From assembly GCA_019054805.1 (NCBI GenBank), contig JAHQIY010000022.1, forward strand, positions 558,001 through 622,000: 64,000 nt of DNA. The letters run 5' to 3'. The stretch's first letter is position 1; each line of letters opens with the position of its first letter. A program made the position numbers and the translations under genes. The notes under the pieces were generated by a model that was given only the letters and a program-made list of their open reading frames with translations, searched no databases and had not been told where the DNA came from. Below are positions 47,061 through 61,735 of this stretch, piece after piece. The stretch comes from Brachionus manjavacas (Eukaryota > Rotifera > Eurotatoria > Ploima > Brachionidae).

Positions 47061-48919
47061 CAAGTAAATAGAGAAGGAACAAATTTCGATTAAGATCATT
47101 ATTTTCCTTCACAAGGAATCTCAGATTTTGACTTTAAATCTTTTATATTTCGATAAAAAATAAATTTAAAATTGTAATTTCATTTCCTTTTTGAAATTAT
47201 GTTTGTCATTCTTAAACTGGTCAGCAGATAATTGTTAATGTACTTCATCAATCAATTTAATATTCTGTTTCTTAAGATAATTGATGTCATCAATATCTCT
47301 TTAATCAATTTGTCTCTTGAAAATTAAATTTTTTATTATCTCAAGTAATTAGAGAAGTAACAACTTTCGGTAAAGATCATCGTTTTGCTTCTTAAGGCAT
47401 CTCAAATTTTGACTTTAAATCATTTTTACTTCGAAAAATGAAAATTTAAAATTGTAATTTCATTTCCTATTTGAAATTATGTTTGTCATTCTTAAACTGG
47501 TCAGCAGATAATTGTTAATGTACTTCATCAATCAATTTAATATTCTGTTTCTTAAGATCATTGATCTCGCCAACCTCTTCTTTAATCAATTTGCCTCTCG
47601 AAAATTAAATTTTTTATTATCTCAAGTAATTAGTGAATTGACTTCTTTTGGTTAAGATCATCGTTTTCCTTCACAAGGCATCTCAAATTTTGACTTTAAA
47701 TCTTTTATATTTCGAAAAAAATAAATTTAAAATTGTAATTTCATTTCCTATTTGAAATTATGTTTGTCATTCTTAAACTGGTCAGCAGATAATTGTTAAT
47801 GCACTTCATCAATCAATTTAATATTCTGTTTCTTAAGATCATTGATCTTATCAATCTCTTCTTTAATCAATTTGTCTCTCGTAAAATAAATTTTTTTTTA
47901 TCTCAAGTAAATAGAGAAGTAACAAATTTCGGTTAAGATCATCGTTTTGCTTCACAAGGCATTTCAAATTTTGACTTTAAATCTTTTATATTTCGAAAAA
48001 AATAAATTTAAAATTGTAATTTCATTTCCTATTTGAAATTATGTTGGTCATTCTTAAAATGGTCAGCAGATTACTGCTAATGTACTTCATCAATCAATTT
48101 AATATTCTGTTTCTTAAGATTATTGATCTCATCAATCTCTTCTTTAATCAATTTGCCTCTCGAAAATTAAATTTTTTATTATCTCAAGTAATTAGAGAAG
48201 TAACAACTTCGGTAAAGATCATCGTTTTGCTTCTTAAGGCATCTCAAATTTTGACTTTAAATCATTTTTACTTCGAAAAATGAAAATTTAAAATTGTAAT
48301 TTCATTTCCTATTTGAAATTATGTTTGTCATTCTTAAACTGGTCAGCAGATAATTGTTAATGTACTTCATCAATCAATTTAATATTCTGTTTCTTAAGAT
48401 CATTGATCTCGCCAACCTCTTCTTTAATCAATTTGCCTCTCGAAAATTAAATTTTTTATTATCTCAAGTAATTAGTGAATTGACTACTTTTGGTTAAGAT
48501 CATCGTTTTCCTTCACAAGGCATCTCAAATTTTGACTTTAAATCTTTTATATTTCGAAAAAAATAAATTTAAAATTGTAATTTCATTTCCTATTTGAAAT
48601 TATGTTTGTCATTCTTAAACTGGTCAGCAGATAATTGTTAATGTACTTCATCAATCAATTTAATATTCTGTTTCTTAAGATAATTGATCTCATCAATCTC
48701 TTCTTTAATCAATTTGTCTCTCGAAAAATAAATTTTTTTTTATCTCAAGTAAATAGAGAAGTAACAAATTTCGGTTAAGATCATCGTTTTGCTTCACAAG
48801 GCATCTCAAATTTTGACTTTAAATCTTTTATATTTCGAAAAAAATAAATTTAAAATTGTAATTTCATTTCCTTTTTGAAATTATGTTGGTCATTCTTAAA
48901 ATGGTCAGCAGATTACTGC
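47061..48919 (+). repeat. 281-bp array, trimer block with CTCGCCAACC variant
   Basis: The private variant CTCGCCAACCTCTTC occurs at about 47567 and 48408 (841 bp apart), and the monomers around it are near-identical. The same variant returns at about 51221 and 55160 inside the 3.94 kb repeats. Confidence 0.8.
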
Positions 48920-51900
48920 TAATGTACTTTATCAATCAATTTAATATTCTGTTTCTTAAGATCATTGATCTCATCAATATCTCTTTAATCAATTTGTCTC
49001 TTGAAAATTAAATTTTTTAATATTTCAAGTAAATAGAGAATTAACTTCTTTCGGTCAAGGTCATCATTGTTCTTATCATGGCATCCTAAATTTGGACTTT
49101 AAATCTTTTATATTTCGAAAAAAAATAAAATTAAAATTGTAATTTCATTTCCTATTTGAAATTATGTTTGTCATTCTTAATATGGTCAGCTGATAATTGT
49201 TAATGTACTTCATCAATCAATTTAATATTCTGTTTCTTAAGATCATTGATCTCATCATACTCTTCTTTAATCAATTGGTCTCTTGAAAATTAAATTTTTT
49301 ATTATCTCAAGTAAATAGAGAAGAAACAACTTTCGGTTAAGATCATCGTTTTGCTTCACAAGGCATCTCAAATTTTGACTTTAAATCTTTTTTATTTCGA
49401 AAAAAATAAATTTAAAATTGTTCTTTCATTTCCTATTTGAAATTATGTTGGTCATTCTTAGCCTGGTCAGCAGATTATTGTTAATGTACTTCATCAATCA
49501 ATTTAATATTCTGTTTCTTAAGATCATTGATCTCATCAATCTCTTCTTTAATCAATTTGTCTCTCAAAAATTAAATCTTTTATTCTTTCAAGTAAATAGA
49601 GAAGTTACAAATTTCGGTTAAGATCATCGTTTTGCTTCTCAAGGCATCTGAAAATTTTGACTTTAAATCTTTTCTATTTCGAAAAAAATAAATTTAAAAT
49701 TGTAATTTCATTTCCTATTTGAAATTATGTTTGTCATTCTTAAACTGGTAAGCTGATAATTGTTAATGTACTTCATCAATCAATTTAATATTCTGTTTCT
49801 TAAGATCATTGATCTCATCAATCTCTTCTTTAATCAATTTGTCTCTCGAAAATTAAATTTTTTATTCTTTCAAGTAAATAGAGAAGTTACAACTTTCGGT
49901 TAAGATCATCGTTTTGCTTCACAAGGCATCTCAGATTTTGACTTTAAATCTTTTATATTTCGAAAAAAATTAATTTAAAATTGTCTTTTCATTTCCTATT
50001 TGAAATTATGTTGGTCATTCTTAAACTGGTCAACTGATTATTGCTAATGTACTTTATCAATCAATTTAATATTCTGTTTCTTAAGATCATTGATCTCATC
50101 AATTTCTTCTTAAATCAATTTGTCTCTCGAAAATTAAATTTTTTATTCTTTCAAGTAAATAGAGAAGTAACAAATTTCGGTTAAGATCATCGTTTTGCTT
50201 CTCAAGGCATCTGAAAATTTTGACTTTAAATCTTTTTTATTTCGAAAAAAATAAATTTAAAATTGTCTTTTCATTTCCTATTTGAAATTATGTTGGTCAT
50301 TCTTAAACTGGTCAACTGATTATTGCTAATGTACTTTATCAATCAATTTAATATTCTGTTTCTTAAGATCATTGATCTCATCAATTTCTTCTTTAATCAA
50401 TTTGTCTCTCGAAAATTTAATTTTTTATTATCATAAGTAATTAGAGAATTGACTACTTTCGGTTAAGATCATCGTTTTGCTTCTCAAGGCATCTGAAAAT
50501 TTTGACTTTAAATCTTTTTTATTTCGAAAAAAATAAATTTAAAATTGTCTTTTCATCTCCTATTTGAAATTATGTTGGTCATTCTTAGCCTGGTCAGCAG
50601 ATTACTGCTAATGTACTTTATCAATCAATTTAATATTCTGTTTCTTAAGATCATTGATCTTATCAATCTCTTCTTTAATCAATTTGTCTTTCGAAAATTA
50701 AATTTTTTATTATCTCAAGTAAATAGAGAAGAAACAACTTTGGGTTAAAATCATCGTTTTGCTTCACAAGGCATCTCAAATTTTGACTTTAAATCTTTTT
50801 TATTTCGAAAAAAGAAAATTTAAAATTGTTCTTTCATTTCCTGTTTGGAATTATGTTGGTCATTCTTAAAATGGTCAGCAGATTACTGCTAATGTACTTT
50901 ATCAATCAATTTAATATTCTGTTTCTTATGATCATTGATCTCATCAATCTCTTCTTTAATCAATTTGTCTCTCGAAAATTAAATTTTTTTTTATTTCAAG
51001 TAATTAGAGAAGAAACTACTTTCGGTCAAAGTCATCATTATTCTTCTAAAGGCATCATAAATTTTGAATTAAAGCTTTTTATTTTCAAAAAAAAATAAAT
51101 TTAAAATTGTTCTTTCATTTCCTATTTGAAATTATGTTGGTCATTCTTAAACTGGTCAACTGATTATTACTAATGTACTTTATCAATCAATTTAATATTC
51201 TGTTTCTTAAGATCATTGATCTCGCCAACCTCTTCTTTAATCAATTTGCCTCTCGAAAATTAAATTTTTTATTATCTCAAGTAATTAGAGAAGTAACTCC
51301 TTTCGGTTAAGATCATCGTTTTGCTTCACAAGGCATCTCAAATTTTGACTTTAAATCCTTTTTATTTCGAAAAAAGAAAATTTAAAATTGTTCTTTCATT
51401 TCTTATTTGAAATTATGTTGGTCATTCTTAAACTGGTCAGCAGATTACTGCTAATGTACTTTATCAATCAATTTAATATTCTGTTTCTTAAGATCATTGA
51501 TCTCATCAATCTCTTCTTTAATCAATTTGTCTTTCGAAAATTAAATTTTTTATTATCTCAAGTAAATAGAGAAGAAACAACTTTGGGTTAAGATCATCGT
51601 TTTGCTTCACAAGGCATCTCAAATTTTGACTTTAAATCTTTTTTATTTCGAAAAAAATAAATTTAAAATTGTTCTTTCATTTCCTATTTGAAATTATGTT
51701 GGTCATTCTTAGCCTGGTCAGCAGATTATTGTTAATGTACTTCATCAATCAATTTAATATTCTGTTTCTTAAGATCATTGATCTCATCAATCTCTTCTTT
51801 AATCAATTTGTCTCTCAAAAATTAAATCTTTTATTCTTTCAAGTAAATAGAGAAGTTACAAATTTCGGTTAAGATCATCGTTTTGCTTCTCAAGGCATCT

Positions 51901-52858
51901 GAAAATTTTGACTTTAAATCTTTTCTATTTCGAAAAAATAAATTTAAAATTGTAATTTCATTTCCTATTTGAAATTATGTTTGTCATTCTTAAACTGGTC
52001 AGCTGATAATTGTTAATGTACTTCATCAATCAATTTAATATTCTGTTTCTTAAGATCATTGATCTCATCAATCTCTTCTTTAATCAATTTGTCTCTCGAA
52101 AATTAAATTTTTTATTCTTTCAAGTAAATAGAGAAGTTACAACTTTCGGTTAAGATCATCGTTTTGCTTCACAAGGCATCTCAGATTTTGACTTTAAATC
52201 TTTTATATTTCGAAAAAAATAAATTTAAAATTGTCTTTTCATTTCCTATTTGAAATTATGTTGGTCATTCTTAAACTGGTCAACTGATTATTGCTAATGT
52301 ACTTTATCAATCAATTTAATATTCTGTTTCTTAAGATCATTGATCTCATCAATTTCTTCTTAAATCAATTTGTCTCTCGAAAATTAAATTTTTTATTCTT
52401 TCAAGTAAATAGAGAAGTAACAAATTTCGGTTAAGATCATCGTTTTCCTTCACAAGGCATCTCAAATTTTGACTTTAAATCTTTTATATTTCGAAAAAAA
52501 TAAATTTAAAATTGTAATTTCATTTCCTATTTGAAATTATGTTTGTCATTCTTAGACTGGTCAGCAGATTATTGTTAATGTACTTCATCAATCAATTTAA
52601 TATTCTGTTTCTTAAGATCATTGATCTCATCATACTCTTCTTTAATCAATTGGTCTCTCGAAAATTAAATTTTTTATTCTTTCAAGTAAATAGAGAAGTA
52701 ACAAATTTCGGTTAAGATCATCGTTTTCCTTCACAAGGCATCTCAAATTTTGACTTTAAATCTTTTATATTTCGAAAAAAATAAATTTAAAATTGTAATT
52801 TCATTTCCTATTTGAAATTATGTTTGTCATTCTTAAACTGGTCAACTGATTATTGCTA
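48920..52858 (+). repeat. 3.94 kb higher-order repeat, copy 1 (14 monomers)
   Basis: Matches the next 3.9 kb almost base for base, including rare variants: CAAAAATTAAATCTTTT near 49564 and 53502, GTTTGGAATTATG near 50842 and 54780, TATCATAAGTAATTAG near 50428 and 54367. The offset is 3938-3941 bp, which is 14 times 281.3. Confidence 0.92.
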
Positions 52859-55800
52859 ATGTACTTTATCAATCAATTTAATATTCTGTTTCTTAAGATC
52901 ATTGATCTCATCAATATCTCTTTAATCAATTTGTCTCTTGAAAATTAAATTTTTTAATATTTCAAGTAAATAGAGAATTAACTTCTTTCGGTCAAGGTCA
53001 TCATTGTTCTTATCATGGCATCCTAAATTTTGGACTTTAAATCTTTTATATTTCGAAAAAAAATAAAATTAAAATTGTAATTTCATTTCCTATTTGAAAT
53101 TATGTTTGTCATTCTTAATATGGTCAGCTGATAATTGTTAATGTACTTCATCAATCAATTTAATATTCTGTTTCTTAAGATCATTGATCTCATCATACTC
53201 TTCTTTAATCAATTGGTCTCTTGAAAATTAAATTTTTTATTATCTCAAGTAAATAGAGAAGAAACAACTTTCGGTTAAGATCATCGTTTTGCTTCACAAG
53301 GCATCTCAAATTTTGACTTTAAATCTTTTTTATTTCGAAAAAAATAAATTTAAAATTGTTCTTTCATTTCCTATTTGAAATTATGTTGGTCATTCTTAGC
53401 CTGGTCAGCAGATTATTGTTAATGTACTTCATCAATCAATTTAATATTCTGTTTCTTAAGATCATTGATCTCATCAATCTCTTCTTTAATCAATTTGTCT
53501 CTCAAAAATTAAATCTTTTATTCTTTCAAGTAAATAGAGAAGTTACAAATTTCGGTTAAGATCATCGTTTTGCTTCTCAAGGCATCTGAAAATTTTGACT
53601 TTAAATCTTTTCTATTTCGAAAAAAATAAATTTAAAATTGTAATTTCATTTCCTATTTGAAATTATGTTTGTCATTCTTAAACTGGTAAGCTGATAATTG
53701 TTAATGTACTTCATCAATCAATTTAATATTCTGTTTCTTAAGATCATTGATCTCATCAATCTCTTCTTTAATCAATTTGTCTCTCGAAAATTAAATTTTT
53801 TATTCTTTCAAGTAAATAGAGAAGTTACAACTTTCGGTTAAGATCATCGTTTTGCTTCACAAGGCATCTCAGATTTTGACTTTAAATCTTTTATATTTCG
53901 AAAAAAATTAATTTAAAATTGTCTTTTCATTTCCTATTTGAAATTATGTTGGTCATTCTTAAACTGGTCAACTGATTATTGCTAATGTACTTTATCAATC
54001 AATTTAATATTCTGTTTCTTAAGATCATTGATCTCATCAATTTCTTCTTAAATCAATTTGTCTCTCGAAAATTAAATTTTTTATTCTTTCAAGTAAATAG
54101 AGAAGTAACAAATTTCGGTTAAGATCATCGTTTTGCTTCTCAAGGCATCTGAAAATTTTGACTTTAAATCTTTTTTATTTCGAAAAAAATAAATTTAAAA
54201 TTGTCTTTTCATTTCCTATTTGAAATTATGTTGGTCATTCTTAAACTGGTCAACTGATTATTGCTAATGTACTTTATCAATCAATTTAATATTCTGTTTC
54301 TTAAGATCATTGATCTCATCAATTTCTTCTTTAATCAATTTGTCTCTCGAAAATTTAATTTTTTATTATCATAAGTAATTAGAGAATTGACTACTTTCGG
54401 TTAAGATCATCGTTTTGCTTCTCAAGGCATCTGAAAATTTTGACTTTAAATCTTTTTTATTTCGAAAAAAATAAATTTAAAATTGTCTTTTCATCTCCTA
54501 TTTGAAATTATGTTGGTCATTCTTAGCCTGGTCAGCAGATTACTGCTAATGTACTTTATCAATCAATTTAATATTCTGTTTCTTAAGATCATTGATCTTA
54601 TCAATCTCTTCTTTAATCAATTTGTCTTTCGAAAATTAAATTTTTTATTATCTCAAGTAAATAGAGAAGAAACAACTTTGGGTTAAAATCATCGTTTTGC
54701 TTCACAAGGCATCTCAAATTTTGACTTTAAATCTTTTTTATTTCGAAAAAGAAAATTTAAAATTGTTCTTTCATTTCCTGTTTGGAATTATGTTGGTCAT
54801 TCTTAAAATGGTCAGCAGATTACTGCTAATGTACTTTATCAATCAATTTAATATTCTGTTTCTTATGATCATTGATCTCATCAATCTCTTCTTTAATCAA
54901 TTTGTCTCTCGAAAATTAAATTTTTTTTTTTTATTTCAAGTAATTAGAGAAGAAACTACTTTCGGTCAAAGTCATCATTATTCTTCTAAAGGCATCATAA
55001 ATTTTGAATTAAAGCTTTTTATTTTAAAAAAAAATAAATTTAAAATTGTTCTTTCATTTCCTATTTGAAATTATGTTGGTCATTCTTAAACTGGTCAACT
55101 GATTATTACTAATGTACTTTATCAATCAATTTAATATTCTGTTTCTTAAGATCATTGATCTCGCCAACCTCTTCTTTAATCAATTTGCCTCTCGAAAATT
55201 AAATTTTTTATTATCTCAAGTAATTAGAGAAGTAACTCCTTTCGGTTAAGATCATCGTTTTGCTTCACAAGGCATCTCAAATTTTGACTTTAAATCTTTT
55301 TTATTTCGAAAAAAATAAATTTAAAATTGTTCTTTCATTTCTTATTTGAAATTATGTTGGTCATTCTTAAACTGGTCAGCAGATTACTGCTAATGTACTT
55401 TATCAATCAATTTAATATTCTGTTTCTTAAGATCATTGATCTCATCAATCTCTTCTTTAATCAATTTGTCTTTCGAAAATTAAATTTTTTATTATCTCAA
55501 GTAAATAGAGAAGAAACAACTTTGGGTTAAGATCATCGTTTTGCTTCTCAAGGCATCTCAAATTTTGACTTTAAATCTTTTTTATTTCGAAAAAATAAAT
55601 TTAAAATTGTTCTTTCATTTCCTATTTGAAATTATGTTGGTCATTCTTAGCCTGGTCAGCAGATTATTGTTAATGTACTTCATCAATCAATTTAATATTC
55701 TGTTTCTTAAGATCATTGATCTCATCAATCTCTTCTTTAATCAATTTGTCTCTCAAAAATTAAATCTTTTATTCTTTCAAGTAAATAGAGAAGTTACAAA

Positions 55801-56590
55801 TTTCGGTTAAGATCATCGTTTTGCTTCTCAAGGCATCTGAAAATTTTGACTTTAAATCTTTTCTATTTCGAAAAAAATAAATTTAAAATTGTAATTTCAT
55901 TTCCTATTTGAAATTATGTTTGTCATTCTTAAACTGGTCAGCTGATAATTGTTAATGTACTTCATCAATCAATTTAATATTCTGTTTCTTAAGATCATTG
56001 ATCTCATCAATCTCTTCTTTAATCAATTTGTCTCTTGAAAATTAAATTTTTTATTATTTCAAGTAAATAGAGAATTGACTACTTTCGGTTAAGATCATCG
56101 TTTTGCTTCTCAAGGCAACTGAAATTTTGACTTTAAATCTTTCATATTTTGAAAAAAATAAATTTAAAATTGTCTTTTCATTTCCTATTTGAAATTATGT
56201 TGGTCATTCTTAAACTGGTCAACTGATTATTGCTAATGTACTTTATCAATCAATTTAATATTCTGTTTCTTAAGATCATTGATCTCATCAATTTCTTCTT
56301 AAATCAATTTGTCTCTCGAAAATTAAATTTTTTATTCTTTCAAGTAAATAGAGAAGTAACAAATTTCGGTTAAGATCATCGTTTTCCTTCACAAGGCATC
56401 TCAAATTTTGACTTTAAATCTTTTATATTTCGAAAAAAATAAATTTAAAATTGTAATTTCATTTCCTATTTGAAATTATGTTTGTCATTCTTAGACTGGT
56501 CAGCAGATTATTGTTAATGTACTTCATCAATCAATTTAATATTCTGTTTCTTAAGATCATTGATCTCATCATACTCTTCTTTAATCAATT
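52859..56590 (+). repeat. 3.94 kb higher-order repeat, copy 2
   Basis: Second copy, differing mainly in homopolymer length, apart from about 56035-56160, where a short stretch carries other variants (CAAGGCAACTGAAA). At about 56590 the sequence switches to the phase of the start of the repeat (like 53212), so a third partial copy begins there. Confidence 0.9.
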
Positions 56591-59500
56591 GGTCTCTTGA
56601 AAATTAAATTTTTTATTATCTCAAGTTAATAGAGAAGAAACAACTTTCGGTTAAGATCATCGTTTTGCTTCACAAGGCATCTCAAATTTTGACCTTAAAT
56701 CTTTTTTATTTCGAAAAAAATAAATTTAAAATTGTTCTTTCATTTCCTATTTGAAATTATGTTGGTCATTCTTAGCCTGGTCAGCAGATTATTGTTAATG
56801 TACTTCATCAATCAATTTAATATTCTGTTTCTTAAGATCATTGATCTCATCAATCTCTTCTTTAATCAATTTGTCTCTCAAAAATTAAATCTTTTATTCT
56901 TTCAAGTAAATAGAGAAGTTACAAATTTCGGTTAAGATCATCGTTTTGCTTCTCAAGGCATCTGAAAATTTTGACTTTAAATCTTTTTTATTTCGAAAAA
57001 AATAAATTTAAAATTGTCTTTTCATTTCCTATTTGAAATTATTTTGGTCATTCTTAGCCTGGTCAGCAGATTACTGCTAATGTACTTTATCAATCAATTT
57101 AATATTCTGTTTCTTAAGATCATTGATCTCATCAATTTCTTCTTTAATCAATTTGTCTTTCGAAAATTAAATTTTTTATTATCTCAAGTAAATAGAGAAG
57201 AAACAACTTTGGGTTAAGATCATCGTTTTGCTTCACAAGGCATCTCAAATTTTGACTTTAAATCTTTTTTATTTCGAAAAAAGAAAATTTAAAATTGTCT
57301 TTTCATTTCCTATTTGAAATTATGTTTGCCTTTCTTTAACTGGTCAGCAGATCATTTTTAATGTGCTTTTTCAATCAATTTAATAATCTGTTTCTTAAGA
57401 TCATTGATCTCATCAATCTCTTCTTTAATCAATTTGTCTTTCGAAAATTAAATTTTTTATTATCTCAAGTAAATAGAGAAGAAACAACTTTGGGTTAAGA
57501 TCATCGTTTTGCTTCACAAGGCATCTCAAATTTTGACTTTAAATCTTTTTTATTTCGAAAAAAGAAAATTTAAAATTGTCTTTTCATTTCCTATTTGAAA
57601 TTATGTTGGTCATTCTTAAACTGGTCAACTGATTATTGCTAATGTACTTTATCAATCAATTTAATATTCTGTTTCTTAAGATCATTGATCTCATCAATCT
57701 CTTCTTTAATCAATTTGTCTTTCGAAAATTAAATTTTTTATTATCTCAAGTAAATAGAGAAGAAACAACTTTGGGTTAAGATCATCGTTTTGCTTCACAA
57801 GGCATCTCAAATTTTGACTTTAAATCTTTTTTATTTCGAAAAAAGAAAATTTAAAATTGTTCTTTCATTTCCTATTTGAAATTATGTTGGTCATTCTTAA
57901 AATGGTCAGCAGATTACTGCTAATGTACTTTATCAATCAATTTAATATTCTGTTTCTTAAGATCATTGATCTCATCAATCTCTTCTTTAATCAATTTGTC
58001 TCTTGAAAATTAAATTTTTTATTATTTCAAGTAATTAGAGAAGTAACTACTTTCGGTCAAGGTCATCATTGTTCTTCTAAAGGCATCATAAATTTTGAAT
58101 TAAAGCTTTTTATTTTCAAAAAAAAATAAATTTAAAATTGTTCTTTCATTTCCTATTTGAAATTATGTTGGTCATTCTTAAACTGGTCAACTGATTATTA
58201 CTAATGTACTTTATCAATCAATTTAATATTCTGTTTCTTAAGATCATTGATCTCATCAATCTCTTCTTTAATCAATTTGTCTTTCGAAAATTAAATTTTT
58301 TATTATCTCAAGTAAATAGAGAAGAAACAACTTTGGGTTAAGATCATCTTTTTGCTTCACAAGGCATCTTAAATTTTGACTTTAAATCTTTTTTTTTTCG
58401 AAAAAAATAAATTTAAAATTGTTCTTTCATTTCCTATTTGAAATTATGTTTGCCTTTCTTTAACTGGTCAGCAGATCATTTTTAATGTGCTTTTTCAATC
58501 AATTTAATAATCTGTTTCTTAAGATCATTGATCTCATCAATCTCTTCTTTAATCAATTTGTCTTTCGAAAATTAAATTTTTTATTATCTCAAGTAAATAG
58601 AGAATTAACAACTTTGGGTTAAGATCATCGTTTTGCTTCACAAGGCATCTCAAATTTTGACTTTAAATCTTTTTTATTTCGAAAAAAGAAAATTTAAAAT
58701 TGTCTTTTCATTTCCTATTTGAAATTATGTTGGTCATTCTTAAACTGGTCAACTGATTATTGCTAATGTACTTTATCAATCAATTTAATATTCTGTTTCT
58801 TAAGATCATTGATCTCATCAATCTCTTCTTTAATCAATTTGTCTTTCGAAAATTAAATTTTTTATTATCTCAAGTAAATAGAGAAGAAACAACTTTGGGT
58901 TAAGATCATCGTTTTGCTTCTCAAGGCATCTCAAATTTTGACTTTAAATCTTTTTTATTTCGAAAAAAGAAAATTTAAAATTGTTCTTTCATTTCCTATT
59001 TGAAATTATGTTGGTCATTCTTAAAATGGTCAGCAGATTACTGCTAATGTACTTCATCAATCAATTTAATATTCTGTTTCTTAAGATTATTGATCTCATC
59101 AATCTCTTCTTTAATCAATTTGCCTCTCGAAAATTAAATTTTTTATTATCTCAAGTAAATTAGAGAATTAACAACTTTCGGTAAAGATCATCGTTGTGCT
59201 TCTCAAGGCATCTCAAATTTTGACTTTAAATCTTTTTAATTTCGAAAAAAATAAATTTAAAATTTTTCTTTCATTACCTATTTGAAATTATGCTTCTCTT
59301 TCTATAACAGGTCAGCAGATAATTTTAATGTGCTTAATCATTCAATTTAATATTCTGTTTCTTAAGATCATTGATCTCGCCAATCTTTTCCTTAAACAAT
59401 TGTCTCTCGAAAATTTAATTTTTTATTATTTCAAGTAAATAGAGAATTGACTACTTTTGGTTAAGATCATCGTTTTCCTTCTCAAGGCATCCTAAATTCT

Positions 59501-59830
59501 GACTTTAAATCTTTTTAATTTCGAAAAAAATAAATTTAAAATTTTTCTTTCATTACCTATTTGAAATTATGCTTCTCTTTCTATAACAGGTCAGCAGATA
59601 ATTTTAATGTGCTTAATCATTCAATTTAATATTCTGTTTCGTTAGATAATTGATCTCATCAAATTCTTCTTTAATCAATTTGTCTTTCGAAAATTAAATT
59701 TTTTTTTATCTCAAGTAAATAGAGAAGTAACAAATTTCGGTTAAGATCATCGTTTTGCTTCTCAAGGCATCTCAAATTTTGACTTTAAATCTTTTATATT
59801 TCGAAAAAATAAATTTAAAATTGTAATTTC
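56591..59830 (+). repeat. 281-bp array, tetramer block
   Basis: Variants repeat 1124 bp apart: TTTGCCTTTCTTTAACTGG near 57325 and 58448, GGTCAACTGATTATTGC near 57619 and 58743, AAAATGGTCAGCAGATTACT near 57896 and 59020. At 59262-59820 two atypical monomers (CTATAACAGGTCAGCAG) form a dimer 279 bp apart. Confidence 0.85.
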
Positions 59831-61735
59831 ATTTCCTTTTTGAAATTATGTTGGTCATTCTTAAAATGGTCAGCAGATTACTGCTAATGTACTTTATCAA
59901 TCAATTTAATATTCTGTTTCTTAAGATCATTGATCTCATCAATATCTCTTTAATCAATTTGTCTCTTGAAAATTAAATTTTTTAATATTTCAAGTAAATA
60001 GAGAATTAACTTCTTTCGGTCAAGGTCATCATTGTTCTTATCATGGCATCCTAAATTTTGAACTTTAAATCTTTTATATTTCGAAAAAAAATAAATTTAA
60101 AATTGTAGTTTCATTTCCTATTTGAAATTATGTTTGCCTTTCTTTAACTAGTCAGCAGATCATTTTTAATGTACTCTATTAATCAATTTAATATTCTGTT
60201 TCTTTAGATCATTGATCTCATCAAATTCTTCTTTAATCAATTTGTCTTTCGAAAATTAAATTTTTTATTATTTCAAGTAAATAGTGAATTGACTACTTTC
60301 GGTTAAGATCTTCGTTTTGCTTCTCAAGGCATCTCAAATTTTGAATAAAAACTTTTTAATTTCGAAAAAAAATAAATTTAAAATTGTTCTTTCATTTCCT
60401 ATTTGAAATTATGTTGGTCATTCTTAGCCTGGTCAGCAGATTATTGTTAATGTACTTCATCAATCAATTTAATATTCTGTTTCTTAAGATCATTGATCTC
60501 ATCAATCTCTTCTTTAATCAATTTGTCTCTCAAAAATTAAATCTTTTATTCTTTCAAGTAAATAGAGAATTTACAAATTTCGGTTAAGATCATCATTGTG
60601 CTTCTCAAGGCATCTGAAAATTTTGACTTTAAATCTTTTCTATTTCGAAAAAATAAATTTAAAATTGTTCTTTCATTTCCTATTTGAAATTATGTTTGTC
60701 TTTCTTAAACTGGTAAGCTGATAATTGTTAATGTACTTCATCAATCAATTTAATATTCTGTTTCTTAAGATCATTGATCTCATCAATCTCTTCTTTAATC
60801 AATTTGTCTCTCGAAAATTAAATTTTTTATTCTTTCAAGTAAATAGAGAATTTACAACTTTCGGTTAAGATCATCATTTTGCTTCTCAAGGCATCTCAGA
60901 TTTTGACTTTAAATCTTTTATATTTCGAAAAGAATTAATTTAAAATTGTTCTTTCATTTCCTATTTGAAATTATGTTGGTCATTCTTAAACTGGTCAACT
61001 GATTATTGCTAATGTACTTTATCAATCAATTTAATATTCTGTTTCTTAAGATCATTGATCTGATCAATATCTTCTTTAATCAATTTGTCTATCGAAAATT
61101 AAATTTTTTATTCTTTCAAGTAAATAGAGAATTAACAAATTTCGGTTAAGATCATCATTTTGCTTCTCAAGGCATCTGAAAATTTTGACTTTAAATCTTT
61201 TTTATTTCGAAAAAAATAAATTTAAAATTGTCTTTTCATTTCCTATTTGAAATTATGTTGGTCTTTCTTTAACTGGTCAACTGATTATTGCTAAAGTAAT
61301 TTATTAATCAATTCAAGATTCTGTTTCTTAATATCAATGTTCTCATCAATCTCTTCTTTAATCAATTTGTCTCTCGAAAATTAAATTTCTTATTATTATA
61401 AGTAAATAGAGAATTGACTACTTTCGGTTAAGATCATCATTTTGCTTCTCAAGGCATCTGAAAATTTTGACTTTAAATCTTTTTTATTTCGAAAAAAATA
61501 AATTTAAAATTGTTCTTTCATCTCCTATTTGAAATTATGTTGGTCTTTCTTAGCCTGGTCAGCAGATTATTGCTAATGTACTTTATCAATCAATTTAATA
61601 TTCTGTTTCTTAAGATCATTGATCTTATCAATCTCTTCTTTAATCAATTTGTCTTTCGAAAATTAAATTTTTTATTATCTCAAGTAAATAGAGAATTAAC
61701 AACTTTGGGTTAAAATCATCATTTTGCTTCTCAAG
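59831..61735 (+). repeat. Diverged third copy of the higher-order repeat
   Basis: Follows the monomer order of 48886-50770 about 10.96 kb away (ATATCTCTTTAATC variant first, then the CAAAAATTAAATC variant at 60530, then GACTACTTTCGG). It differs by scattered substitutions (ATCATCATTTTGC, AGAGAATTAACA), making it an older copy than the pair at 48.9-56.6 kb. Confidence 0.75.
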
